Positions 44,208 through 53,869 are shown, counted from the first letter of the stretch. The stretch: 64,000 bases of DNA from Streptomyces sp. Je 1-369 (GCF_026810505.1 NZ_CP101750.1:5389501-5453500); one strand, 5' to 3'. The notes: generated by a model from the sequence alone, not told the origin. Numbers and translations: made by a program.

Positions 44208-45527
44208 ATGACTCTCCCTACGTCTTCTTCTTCGTCTTCTTCTTCGTCTTCTTCTTCGTCTCCTTCCCCGCACCACCCCGCCCTCGCCGCCGAGGACCCC
44301 GAACTCGCCGCCCTCGTCGGCGCCGAGGAGCAGCTCCAGGCCGACACCCTGCGGCTGATCCCCAGCGAGAACTACGTCTCCGCAGCGGTACTGGAAGCCT
44401 CGGGCACCGTCCTCCAGAACAAGTACAGCGAGGGCTACCCCGGCCGCCGCTACTACGAGGGCCAGCAGAACATCGACCCCGTCGAGCGGCTGGCCGTCGC
44501 CCGCGCCAAGGCCGTCTTCGGCGTCGAGCACGCCAACGTCCAGCCCTACTCGGGATCCCCCGCCAACTTCGCCGTCTACCTCGCCTTCGCCGAGCCCGGC
44601 GACACCGTGATGGGCATGGCCCTGCCGATGGGCGGCCACCTCACCCACGGCTGGGGCGTCTCCGCCACGGGCAAGTGGTTCCGCGGCGTCCAGTACGGCG
44701 TGCGTCGCGACACGGGCCGCGTCGACTTCGACGAGGTCCGCGACCTGGCCCTCAAGGAACGCCCCAAGCTGATCTTCTGCGGCGGCACCGCACTGCCCCG
44801 CACGATCGACTTCGCGGCCTTCGCCGACATCGCCCGCGAGGCCGGGTCCGTCCTGGTCGCCGACATCGCGCACATCGCCGGTCTGATCGCGGGCGGCGCC
44901 CACCCCTCACCGGTGCCGCACGCCGACGTGATCTCCACGACGACCCACAAGACCCTGCGCGGTCCGCGCGGCGCGATGCTCATGTCCCGTGAGGAGCACG
45001 CCAAGGCCATCGACAAGGCGGTCTTCCCCGGCCTCCAGGGCGGCCCGCACAACCAGACGACCGCCGCCATCGCCGTCGCCCTCCACGAGGCGTCCCGCCC
45101 CTCCTTCCGCGACTACGCCCACGCGGTCGTCGACAACGCGAAGGCCCTCGCCGACGCCCTGCTCGCCCGCGGCTTCGAGCTGGTCTCCGGCGGCACGGAC
45201 AACCACCTCATCCTGATGGACCTCACCCCCAAGGACGTCCCCGGCAAGATCGCCGCGAAGGCCCTCGACCGGGCCGGGATCGTCGTCAACCACAACACCG
45301 TCCCGTTCGACCCGCGGAAGCCCTTCGACCCCTCGGGTGTCCGCATCGGCACCCCCTCCCTCACCTCCCGCGGGCTCCGCACGGAGCACATGGCGACCGT
45401 CGCGGAGTGGATCGACCGCGGTGTCGCCGCCGCCCGCACCGGGGACGAGGGCACCCTGACGAAGATCAGGTCCGAGGTCGCCGACCTGATGGCCGCGCAC
45501 CCCGCCCCGGGCCTGCCGACCGCCTGA
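44208..45527 (+). CDS. glyA: Serine hydroxymethyltransferase
   Basis: Converts serine and THF to glycine and 5,10-methylene-THF, the main source of one-carbon units for purine synthesis. 439 residues. Core matches: RLIPSENYVSAAVLEASGTV, KYSEGYPGRRYYEGQ, VQPYSGSPANFAVY, the PLP lysine in STTTHKTLRGPRG, and NHNTVPFD. The N-terminus has 13 consecutive serines (residues 6-18), mostly the TCT codon that is rare in Streptomyces. GGAGG at 44198-44202 sits 5 nt before ATG and is the likely target of the riboswitch. It belongs to the second, more divergent GlyA type of Streptomyces rather than the MSLLNTPLHE type. Confidence 0.95.
   Translation: MTLPTSSSSSSSSSSSSSPSPHHPALAAEDPELAALVGAEEQLQADTLRLIPSENYVSAAVLEASGTVLQNKYSEGYPGRRYYEGQQNIDPVERLAVARAKAVFGVEHANVQPYSGSPANFAVYLAFAEPGDTVMGMALPMGGHLTHGWGVSATGKWFRGVQYGVRRDTGRVDFDEVRDLALKERPKLIFCGGTALPRTIDFAAFADIAREAGSVLVADIAHIAGLIAGGAHPSPVPHADVISTTTHKTLRGPRGAMLMSREEHAKAIDKAVFPGLQGGPHNQTTAAIAVALHEASRPSFRDYAHAVVDNAKALADALLARGFELVSGGTDNHLILMDLTPKDVPGKIAAKALDRAGIVVNHNTVPFDPRKPFDPSGVRIGTPSLTSRGLRTEHMATVAEWIDRGVAAARTGDEGTLTKIRSEVADLMAAHPAPGLPTA
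44223..44258 (+). repeat. 12-nt microsatellite encoding polyserine in glyA
   Basis: TCTTCTTCTTCG occurs three times in perfect tandem, followed by one more TCT. It codes for 13 serines, ten of them TCT. The unit keeps frame, so slippage would change serine number in steps of four. Confidence 0.93.
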
Positions 45528-45599
45528 CCCGCCCACCCGCGCGGCAGTCGGCGCGGCCGATCGGTTCCCACCCGTCACACACCTGTTTCCGAGCTATGA

Positions 45600-46637
<1,038 letters not shown>

Positions 46638-46723
46638 GTCACCGCACCGAGCACCACGACAACAACACCGCGCTGCCCGCCGGGCCGCGCCCCTGCCCAT
46701 CGACGCGACGACAGGAGTACGAC

Positions 46724-47305
46724 GTGGGGACCGTAACGATCGGCGTTTCGATCGCGGTCCCGGAGCCTCACGGCAGCCTGCTCCAGGAGCGGCGTGCGGG
46801 CTTCGGGGACCCCGCGGCGCACGGCATCCCCACGCACGTGACCCTGCTGCCGCCGACCGAGGTGGACGCGTCGGCGCTGCCCGCGGTTGAGGCGCATCTC
46901 CTCTCGGTCGCGGCGGCCGGCCGGCCCTTCCCGATGCGCCTCTCCGGAACGGGCACGTTCCGTCCGCTGTCCCCTGTGGTCTACGTGCAGGTGGTGGCGG
47001 GCGGGTCGGCCTGCTCCTGGCTTCAGGAGCGGGTGCGGGACGCGTCCGGCCCGATGGCACGCGAACTGCAGTTCCCCTACCACCCGCACGTCACGGTGGC
47101 GCACGGCATCTCCGAAGAGGCGATGGACCGTGCGTACGAGGAGCTCTCGGAGTACGAGGCCGAGTGGTCCTGCACCGGCTTCGCCCTGTACGAGCAGGGT
47201 GCCGACGGTGTCTGGCGCAAGCTGCGCGACTTCGCCTTCGGCGGCACCGTGGTGCCCCCGCAGGCCCAGGCCCCGGCGGCCCGGGGCACACTGCCCACTC
47301 GCTGA
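46724..47305 (+). CDS. 2'-5' RNA ligase / cyclic phosphodiesterase family protein
   Basis: 193 residues. 2H phosphoesterase fold: the two HxT motifs are HVTLLPP (about residue 38) and HVTVAHG (about residue 121). The family hydrolyses or ligates 2',3'-cyclic phosphates of RNA. GTG start with CAGGAG 8 nt upstream. It follows trpS by 86 nt on the same strand. The C-terminal 20 residues are Pro/Ala-rich. Confidence 0.88.
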   Translation: MGTVTIGVSIAVPEPHGSLLQERRAGFGDPAAHGIPTHVTLLPPTEVDASALPAVEAHLLSVAAAGRPFPMRLSGTGTFRPLSPVVYVQVVAGGSACSWLQERVRDASGPMARELQFPYHPHVTVAHGISEEAMDRAYEELSEYEAEWSCTGFALYEQGADGVWRKLRDFAFGGTVVPPQAQAPAARGTLPTR

Positions 47306-47313
47306 CCGGGACC

Positions 47314-48069
47314 CTAGAGAGGCAGGCGGCGGAACACCGGCCTCGGCGCGTGTCGCAGCGCCGACATGACCAGCCGCAGCGCCCCCGGCACCCACACCGT
47401 CTCCGAGCGCCGCCGCAGTCCGGTCTCGATGGCCTCGGCCACCGCGTCCGGGGTGGTCGCCATGGGAGCCTCCTCCAGGCCCGCCGTCATCTTCGAGCGC
47501 ACGAAACCGGGGCGCACGACCATCACGTGCACCCCCGTGCCGTGCAGCGCGTCGCCGAGGCCCTGCGCGAACGCGTCCAGTCCGGCCTTGCTGGAGCCGT
47601 AGATGAAGTTCGAGCGGCGCGCCCGCTCGCCCGCCACGGAGGAGAGCACCACCAGGGACCCGTGGCCCTGGGACTGGAGCGCCCGCGCGCAGACCAGGCC
47701 GGCCGAGACCGCGCCCGTGTAGTTGGTCTGGGCGACGCGCACCGCCGCGAGGGGCTCGTCCTCGTCGCGTGCCTGGTCGCCGAGGACGCCGAAGGCGAGG
47801 AGCACCATGTCGATGTCGCCCTCGGTGAAGATCTTGCCGAGCGACTCCTCGTGGGCCTCGGGGTCGAGCGCGTCGAACGCGACGGTCCGCACGTCCGCGC
47901 CCCTGTCGCGCAGGTCGGCGGCGGCCTCCTCCAGGGCGGGCGACGGGCGCCCGGCGAGCCAGACGGTGCGGGTGCGGCGGGCGACGAGGCGTCGGGCGGT
48001 GGCGAGACCGATCTCCGAGGTGCCGCCGAGGACGAGCAGGGACTGAGGGGTGCCGAAGGCGTCTTTCAC
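47314..48069 (-). CDS. dprE2: DprE2-like decaprenylphosphoryl-2-keto-erythropentose reductase
   Basis: 251 residues, SDR fold. Cofactor motif LLVLGGTSEIGLATARRL; catalytic Ser, then Tyr/Lys in SSVAGERARRSNFIYGSSKAG. With DprE1 it epimerises decaprenylphosphoryl-ribose to -arabinose: DprE1 oxidises C2, and this enzyme reduces it with NADH. Start GTG 48069 gives VKDAFGTPQSLLVLGG and has AGGAG upstream. It lies 22 nt after dprE1 on the same strand. Confidence 0.9.
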   Translation of the reverse strand: MKDAFGTPQSLLVLGGTSEIGLATARRLVARRTRTVWLAGRPSPALEEAAADLRDRGADVRTVAFDALDPEAHEESLGKIFTEGDIDMVLLAFGVLGDQARDEDEPLAAVRVAQTNYTGAVSAGLVCARALQSQGHGSLVVLSSVAGERARRSNFIYGSSKAGLDAFAQGLGDALHGTGVHVMVVRPGFVRSKMTAGLEEAPMATTPDAVAEAIETGLRRRSETVWVPGALRLVMSALRHAPRPVFRRLPL

Positions 48070-48091
48070 GTGTACCGGTCTCCTAGGGGGC

Positions 48092-49525
48092 TTAAAGAGC
48101 GAGGCGGCGGGAGAGGTCCGAGCGGAAGACGCCGAGCGGGTCGAGCTCGGCCCGCAGGGCGCGGAAGTCGTCGAGCCGCGGATACATCGCGGCGAGCATC
48201 TCGGGCCGCAGACGTGAGTCCTTGGCGAGGTAGACACGGCCGTCGGCGGCGGCGACCTCCTCGTCGAGCTCGTCGAGGAAGGCGCCGAGGCCGGGCAGGT
48301 TCGCCGGGATGTCGAGGGCGAGGGTCCAGCCGGGCATCGGGAAGGAGAGCCAGCCCGGGTCGCCCGTTCCGAAGCGCTTCAGTACGGCGAGGAAGGACGG
48401 GCAGCCGCGCTCCGAGATGCGCTGCACGATGCGGCGCAGGGCCTCCTCCTTGCCGTACCCGACGACGAACTGGTACTGGACGAAGCCGCTGCGGCCGTAG
48501 ATGCGGTTCCAGTGGGGGACACCGTCCAGCGGGTGGAAGAAGGTGGAGATCTTCTGCAGCTCGCCGGTGCGGGAGCGGGGCGCCTTGCGGTACCAGAGCT
48601 CGTTGAAGAGGCCCACCGACGCCTTGCCGAGCAACCCCTCCGGAAGGAAGGACGGGGCGGCGGGCAACTGTGCGGGACGGAACGCGAGAGGGGCCCTACG
48701 CGCGCGTGCCCGCTCCGGAAGCGCGTCCAGAGGGGCGTGGTCGCCGCGGGTCAGGACCGAGCGGCCCATGGCCGCGCCGCGCGCGAGGAGGTCGATCCAG
48801 GCGACCGAGTAGCGGTAGCGGTGGTCCGTCGCGGTGAGGCGGGCCATCAAGTCGTCGAGGTCCGTCGCCCGTTCCGTGTCGACCGCCATCAAGGAGGTCT
48901 CCACAGGGAGGAGTTGCACGGTCGCCGAAAGGATGACGCCGGTCAGGCCCATGCCGCCCGCCGTCGCGTCGAACAGGGCGCTGCCGGGCTCGACCGTGCG
49001 GACCGTGCCGTCGGCGGTCAGCACGTCCATCGCGAGGACGTGCCGGGCGAAGGACCCGGAGACGTGGTGGTTCTTGCCGTGGATGTCGGCGCCGATGGCC
49101 CCGCCGACCGTCACGTAACGGGTCCCGGGTGTCACAGGGACGAACCAGCCGAGGGGGAGCAGGACTTCCATCAGGTGGTGCAGCGAGACGCCCGCGTCGC
49201 AGACGACGGTGGCCGCGGGGGCACCGGTGTCCGACGTCCGCGTGGTGTCGATGACGCGGATCCGGTCGAGGCCCGTCATGTCGATGACGGCGCCGCCCGC
49301 GTTCTGCGCCGCGTCTCCGTAGGCACGCCCCAGGCCGCGGGCGATGCCGCCGCGCTCCCCGCACGCGCGCACCGCGGCCGCGGCCTCCTCCGGCGTCCGG
49401 GGTCTCACCAGCCGGGCGGTGGTCGGTGCGGTGCGGCCCCAGCCCGAGACGGAGACGGCGGGCGACGTCGGGGCCTCGGTGCGGACAGGGGAATCGGCGG
49501 GGGAGTCGGGGCAGTCGGCAGGCAT
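48092..49525 (-). CDS. dprE1: DprE1-like decaprenylphosphoryl-ribose 2'-oxidase
   Basis: 477 residues. VAO-type FAD enzyme: GWGRTAPTTA, the FAD segment GIARGLGRAYGDAAQN, VTPGTRYVTVGGAIGADIHGK, and a C-terminal substrate domain with VYLAKDSRLRPEMLAAMYPR, whose lysine is catalytic in the mycobacterial enzyme. At the position of mycobacterial Cys387 (the covalent target of benzothiazinones, in GWNICVDF) this protein reads GWTLALDI, with Ala403. It forms a unit with dprE2. The PAP2, UbiA-like and GtrA genes of the same pathway start 176 nt away in the opposite direction. Confidence 0.92.
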   Translation of the reverse strand: MPADCPDSPADSPVRTEAPTSPAVSVSGWGRTAPTTARLVRPRTPEEAAAAVRACGERGGIARGLGRAYGDAAQNAGGAVIDMTGLDRIRVIDTTRTSDTGAPAATVVCDAGVSLHHLMEVLLPLGWFVPVTPGTRYVTVGGAIGADIHGKNHHVSGSFARHVLAMDVLTADGTVRTVEPGSALFDATAGGMGLTGVILSATVQLLPVETSLMAVDTERATDLDDLMARLTATDHRYRYSVAWIDLLARGAAMGRSVLTRGDHAPLDALPERARARRAPLAFRPAQLPAAPSFLPEGLLGKASVGLFNELWYRKAPRSRTGELQKISTFFHPLDGVPHWNRIYGRSGFVQYQFVVGYGKEEALRRIVQRISERGCPSFLAVLKRFGTGDPGWLSFPMPGWTLALDIPANLPGLGAFLDELDEEVAAADGRVYLAKDSRLRPEMLAAMYPRLDDFRALRAELDPLGVFRSDLSRRLAL

Positions 49526-49616
49526 GCCAATGACCGTATCGCCCGTACATGGGCGTTTCGCTCAGAACCGTCCCGGCTCTCACCGAAATGGGTGATTGAG
49601 CGAGTGTCATCCAACA

Positions 49617-49647
49617 TTGACGTAATTATTGGGATGTTGCCTAGAAG
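49617..49647 (+). promoter_or_regulatory. Probable promoter of the PAP2-UbiA-GtrA operon
   Basis: TTGACG at 49617-49622 and TAGAAG at 49642-49647 with a 19-nt spacer in an unusually AT-rich patch of the divergent region. The ATG of the first gene is 54 nt downstream. Confidence 0.4.
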
Positions 49648-49701
49648 AGTCGAGATGACCGGCTACCGAATGCCCTCGAACGTCTTCGAAATAGAGGCGA
49701 C

Positions 49702-50223
49702 ATGCACGACATGGACCACCGGTTGCTGTCGGCCCTGCACGACTGCGGCACCGACCCGCGCGTGGCGGCCGCCGCCCGCGCCCTGTCCCGCACCGGCGAG
49801 CACGGCGCGCTCTGGATCGTCGCCGGCCTGGCGGGCGCCGCCGCCGACCGCGAGCGCCGCGGCGCCTGGCTCCGCGGCACGGCCCTCACCGCCGCCGCCC
49901 ACCTGGCCAGCATGGGCATCAAGCGCGTCGTACGCCGACCGCGCCCCGCCGCCCTGGGCGGCATCGAACCCCTCGTACGCACCGCGGGCCGGCACTCCTT
50001 CCCCAGCTCGCACGCCACGTCCGCCGCCGCGGCCGTCGTCGCCTACGGCGCGCTGCGCCCAGTAGGAGCCCACCTTCTGCCGCCGCTGGCCGCCGCGATG
50101 TGCGTCTCCCGGATGGTCGTCGGCGTCCACTACCCCTCGGACGTGGCCGCGGGCGCGGCGCTGGGCGCACTCACCGCGCGCGCGGGCGCGGCCTGGATGA
50201 ACGGAGGCCTCATCGATGCCTGA
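49702..50223 (+). CDS. PAP2-family phosphatase (DPPR phosphatase candidate)
   Basis: 173 residues. The three PAP2 motifs are KRVVRRPRP, SFPSSHATS and SRMVVGVHYPSD, with several membrane helices. In mycobacteria a PAP2 protein beside the DPPR synthase removes the 5-phosphate of decaprenylphosphoryl-5-phosphoribose before DprE1 acts; its place here, overlapping the synthase gene by 8 nt, supports the same job. Confidence 0.88.
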   Translation: MHDMDHRLLSALHDCGTDPRVAAAARALSRTGEHGALWIVAGLAGAAADRERRGAWLRGTALTAAAHLASMGIKRVVRRPRPAALGGIEPLVRTAGRHSFPSSHATSAAAAVVAYGALRPVGAHLLPPLAAAMCVSRMVVGVHYPSDVAAGAALGALTARAGAAWMNGGLIDA

Positions 50224-51172
50224 ACCCGTCTCCACGCTCCTCGAACGGCCGGGACCGCCCGACGCGCCGCGCCAGGGCGCGGTCGGCCTGCCACTCGGCC
50301 TCCTGAAGACCGCACGCCCCCGCCAGTGGGTGAAGAACGTCCTCGTCGTAGCCGCCCCCGCGGCCGCGGGCGAACTCTTCACACGGCACGCCGTCGGACA
50401 AGTCGTGATCGTCTTCGTGCTGTTCACCGCCGCCGCGTCCGCCGTCTACCTGATCAACGACGCACGCGACGCCGACGCCGACCGCGCACACCCCACCAAG
50501 TGCCGCAGGCCGGTCGCCTGCGGTCAGGTGCCGGTACCCGTCGCGTACGCCGTAGGAGGGCTCCTGGCCGTCCTCGCACCGACGGCCGCCACCGTCCTGT
50601 GCACGCCGCTCACCGCGGCGCTCCTGGCCGCGTACGTCGGCATGCAACTCGCCTACTGCATCAGCCTCAAGCACGTCCTCGTCGTCGACCTCACCATCGT
50701 CACGACCGGCTTCCTGATGCGCGCCATGATCGGCGGCCTCGCCCTCGACATCCCCCTGTCGCGCTGGTTCCTGATCACCACGGGCTTCTGCGCGCTCTTC
50801 ATGGTCTCCGCCAAGCGGTACTCCGAAGCCGTCCAGATGTCCGCGAGCCCGGAGGAACTCGGCGCCACGCGCGCGCTGCTCACCGAATACACCACCGGCT
50901 ACCTGCGCTTCGTGTGGCAACTCGCCGCGGGCGTCGCCGTCCTCGCGTACTGCCTGTGGGCCATGGAGGAGGGCGGCACCGCCGACGGCGGCTCACTGCC
51001 CTGGCGTCAGCTGTCCATGGCCGCGTTCATCCTCGCCATCCTGCGCTACGCCGTCTTCGCCGACCGGGGCACCGCGGGCGAGCCCGAGGACGTCGTCCTG
51101 CGGGACAGGGCTCTCGCCGTGATCGGCGTGGTGTGGCTCGCCATGTACGGGCTCGCGGTCGCGGACTGGTGA
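50216..51172 (+). CDS. Decaprenyl-phosphate phosphoribosyltransferase-like (UbiA family)
   Basis: 318 residues, about eight to nine membrane helices. UbiA signatures: first Asp motif LINDARDADADRAHPTK and the second YCISLKHVLVVDL. The start RPRQWVKNVLVVAAPAAAGE is typical of DPPR synthases, which transfer phosphoribose from PRPP to decaprenyl phosphate, the entry step of the pathway completed by the PAP2, DprE1 and DprE2 proteins. The stop overlaps the GtrA start (GTGA). Confidence 0.9.
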   Translation: MPEPVSTLLERPGPPDAPRQGAVGLPLGLLKTARPRQWVKNVLVVAAPAAAGELFTRHAVGQVVIVFVLFTAAASAVYLINDARDADADRAHPTKCRRPVACGQVPVPVAYAVGGLLAVLAPTAATVLCTPLTAALLAAYVGMQLAYCISLKHVLVVDLTIVTTGFLMRAMIGGLALDIPLSRWFLITTGFCALFMVSAKRYSEAVQMSASPEELGATRALLTEYTTGYLRFVWQLAAGVAVLAYCLWAMEEGGTADGGSLPWRQLSMAAFILAILRYAVFADRGTAGEPEDVVLRDRALAVIGVVWLAMYGLAVADW

Positions 51173-51651
51173 AGGTGACGTCCCCGCGCGTACGGCTGCG
51201 CGCGCTCGGGCCCGAACTGCTGGGCTTCGCCGCCGCCGGGATCTGCGCGTACGCCGCCGACCTCGGCCTCTTCATCTGGCTGCGCGGACCCGTCGGCCTC
51301 GACCCGCTCACCGCCAAATCCCTCTCCTTCGTGGCGGGCTGCTCCGTGGCGTACGCCGGCAACGCCCTCGGCACCTACCGCAGGAAGGCCGCGGAGATCC
51401 CGCGGCTGCGCCAGTACGCGGTGTTCTTCGCCGTCAACATCGCGGGCGCCCTCGTCCAACTGCTGTGCATCGCCGTGTCCCACTACGGACTCGGTCTGAC
51501 CTCGCAGCGTGCGGACACCGTCTCAGGCGCCGGTATCGGTATGGCACTCGCCACAGTTCTGCGCTTCTGGGGTACCCGGACCTTGGTCTTCCGCACCACG
51601 GGCAGGACAACAGGCAGGACAGCAGGCACGGAGGCGTCATGGACTGGCTGA
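51169..51651 (+). CDS. GtrA family membrane protein
   Basis: 160 residues with four helices (LLGFAAAGICAYAADLGLFI, AKSLSFVAGCSVAYAGNA, YAVFFAVNIAGALVQLLCI, SGAGIGMALATVLRF). GtrA proteins take part in moving polyprenyl-linked sugars or in anchoring such enzymes; the mycobacterial homologue sits next to dprE1. The start is GTG inside the UbiA stop. A short TTGRTxG repeat ends the protein, and its last 13 nt overlap the next gene. Confidence 0.85.
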   Translation: MKVTSPRVRLRALGPELLGFAAAGICAYAADLGLFIWLRGPVGLDPLTAKSLSFVAGCSVAYAGNALGTYRRKAAEIPRLRQYAVFFAVNIAGALVQLLCIAVSHYGLGLTSQRADTVSGAGIGMALATVLRFWGTRTLVFRTTGRTTGRTAGTEASWTG

Positions 51652-52613
51652 AGAAACTTCCCGGCATCGGGCCGCTCGTCGCGAAGGGCATGCGCACGCA
51701 CGCGTGGCAGTCCTACGAACGGCTCGACGAGGTGCACTGGACGCGCCTCGCCGCCGCCATGACGTTCATCAGTTTCCTGGCGCTCTTCCCACTGCTCACC
51801 GTCGCCGCCGCGATCGCCGCCGCGACGCTCACCAAGAAGCAGCAGGACACGCTGGAGAGCAAGATCTCCGAGCAGGTCCCCGGCATCTCGGACCAGCTGA
51901 ACCTGGACGCCCTCGTCGAGAACGCGGGCACCGTCGGCCTCGTCGCGGGTGCCCTGCTGCTCTTCACCGGCATCGGCTGGGTCGGCTCGATGCGGGAGTG
52001 CCTGCGCGCCGTCTGGGAGCTGCCGGACGAGGAGGAGAACCCCGTCCTGCGCAAGGTCAAGGACGCGGGCGTGCTCTTCGGACTCGGCGGCGCGGGGCTC
52101 GCGTCGTTCGCCGCGTCCGCGCTCGCGTCGACCGCCGTCGGCCGGACCGCAGACCTGTTCGGCATCGACGAGCAGGGCTGGGGCACGGTGCTGCTCCAGG
52201 TCCTCGCGTTCGCCATCGCCGTCCTCGCGGACTTCCTGCTGCTGCTCTACGTACTGACGCTGCTGCCCGGCGTACAACCGGACCGGCGCCGCCTGATCAC
52301 CGCCGCGCTGATCGGCGCGGCCGGCTTCGAGCTGCTCAAGCTGCTGCTCGGCGGCTACATGAAGGGCGTCGCCTCGAAGAACATGTACGGCGCCTTCGGA
52401 GTGCCCGTCGCACTCCTCCTGTGGATCAACTTCACGGCGAAGCTGCTGCTGTTCTGCGCGGCGTGGACGGCGACGCGCAGGGAGTCGCGTACGGAGTCGC
52501 GTACGGAGGACGAAGAGGCGGCCTCCGTAGAGACCGCCTCCAAAACCACGTCCTCCGTAGAGACCGCCTCCGGAGCCACCGTCCAAGAAGACGGCCGCCC
52601 GCCTCAGTCCTGA
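51639..52613 (+). CDS. YihY/BrkB family membrane protein
   Basis: 324 residues with about six membrane helices. It starts [17 protein letters not shown], with family features RLAAAMTFISFLALFPLLTV, GWVGSMRECLRAVWEL and VPVALLLWINFTAKLLLFCA. Once mis-named ribonuclease BN; no function is established. The C-terminal tail is hydrophilic with imperfect RTES and SVETAS repeats. It overlaps the GtrA gene by 13 nt and the convergent carboxypeptidase gene by 10 nt. GGAGG precedes ATG 51639. Confidence 0.9.
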   Translation: MDWLKKLPGIGPLVAKGMRTHAWQSYERLDEVHWTRLAAAMTFISFLALFPLLTVAAAIAAATLTKKQQDTLESKISEQVPGISDQLNLDALVENAGTVGLVAGALLLFTGIGWVGSMRECLRAVWELPDEEENPVLRKVKDAGVLFGLGGAGLASFAASALASTAVGRTADLFGIDEQGWGTVLLQVLAFAIAVLADFLLLLYVLTLLPGVQPDRRRLITAALIGAAGFELLKLLLGGYMKGVASKNMYGAFGVPVALLLWINFTAKLLLFCAAWTATRRESRTESRTEDEEAASVETASKTTSSVETASGATVQEDGRPPQS

Positions 52614-53869
52614 GGCGTCCGGCGGCCCGCCTGGCCGGGCAGCGGCAGCCGGCGCCGGATCACGAACGCGCCGCCGACGAGCACCACGAGCACGCCGCCC
52701 GTGATCGCGAGCGCGGTGCCCATGCCACTGCCCCCGCCGTCGGAGGAGTGCGCGGCCTTCTCCGCGTCCGTGCCCTCGCCGCCGCTGCCCGGGGCGCCCT
52801 TGCCCGCGCCGCCCGTGGCGGCACCCTTCGGCGCGACCAGCCGGCCCACGGCGTCGACCTTGCCCGCGGCCTCGAAGCCCCAGTCGAAGAGGCTGGCGGT
52901 CTCCTTGTAGACCGCGTGGGCCTCACCGGAGGAGGGGTTCATGACGGTGACGAGGAGGACCTTGCCGTCACGTTCGGCAACACCGGTGAACGTGTTTCCC
53001 GCGTTCGAGGTGTAGCCGTTCTTGACGCCCGCGATGCCCTTGTACGCGCTGATGCCGGGTGCGCCGGTGAGCAGCCGGTTGGTGTTCTGGATCTCGAAGG
53101 TGCCGCGCTTCGTCTTGCCCTTGTCCTTGCCCTTCTCGACCTTCTTGGTCTGTCCGGGGAACTGGGCCGTGGCCGTCGAGCAGTACTCGCGGAAGTCCTT
53201 CTTCTGCAGCCCCGAGCGGGCGAACAGCGACAGGTCGTACGCGGAGGACACCTGCCCCTTGGCGTCGTAGCCGTCCGGGGAGACCACGTGCGTGTCGAGG
53301 GCCTGCAACTCCTCGGCGTGCTTCTGCATGTCCTTGACGGTCTTCGGGACGCCGTCGTTCATCGCGGACAGGACGTGCACCGCGTCGTTGCCCGACTTCA
53401 GGAAGACGCCCAGCCACAGGTCGTGGACGCTGTACGTCTCGTTCTCCTTGATGCCCACCATGCTGCTGCCCGCGCCGATGCCCGCCATGTCGGCGAGCGT
53501 CACCTTGTGCTTCTGCGACTTGGGGAACTTCGGCAGGACGGTGTCGGCGAAGAGCATCTTCAGGGTGCTCGCCGGAGGCAGCCGCCAGTGCGCGTTGTGC
53601 GAGGCCATGACCTCACCCGTCTCGGCGTCCGAGACGATCCAGGAACGCCCCGTCAGATCCTTCGGCAGCACCGGCGCGCCCGGCTTGAGCTTCACCTGGG
53701 TGCCCGCCTCACCGAGTTGCGCACCGCCCACGGTGGACATCTTGGAAGGCGGCTTCGGATGCCCCTCGTCGTCTCCGGGCTTTCCGTCCGCGAGCGCGGG
53801 CGCTGCGGTCGACATGGTCAGCAATGCGGCGGAAGCGACCAACATGGCGGTCTTTTTTACGGCAGGCAC
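52604..53869 (-). CDS. D-alanyl-D-alanine carboxypeptidase (DacC/PBP5-like)
   Basis: 421 residues. Signal peptide (KKTAMLVASAALLTMSTAAP), then an S11 peptidase domain with SxxK in PPASTLKML, SxN in SGNDAVHV and KxG in VKNGYTS. It trims the terminal D-Ala of peptidoglycan stem peptides outside the cell. C-terminal membrane helix (AITGGVLVVLVGGAFVI) and a basic end anchor it. A Lys/Gly-rich insert (KKVEKGKDKGKTKRG) lies before EIQNTNRLL. GTG 53869 gives the shortest complete signal peptide; a much longer frame runs antisense to other genes and is not used. Confidence 0.93.
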   Translation of the reverse strand: MPAVKKTAMLVASAALLTMSTAAPALADGKPGDDEGHPKPPSKMSTVGGAQLGEAGTQVKLKPGAPVLPKDLTGRSWIVSDAETGEVMASHNAHWRLPPASTLKMLFADTVLPKFPKSQKHKVTLADMAGIGAGSSMVGIKENETYSVHDLWLGVFLKSGNDAVHVLSAMNDGVPKTVKDMQKHAEELQALDTHVVSPDGYDAKGQVSSAYDLSLFARSGLQKKDFREYCSTATAQFPGQTKKVEKGKDKGKTKRGTFEIQNTNRLLTGAPGISAYKGIAGVKNGYTSNAGNTFTGVAERDGKVLLVTVMNPSSGEAHAVYKETASLFDWGFEAAGKVDAVGRLVAPKGAATGGAGKGAPGSGGEGTDAEKAAHSSDGGGSGMGTALAITGGVLVVLVGGAFVIRRRLPLPGQAGRRTPQD

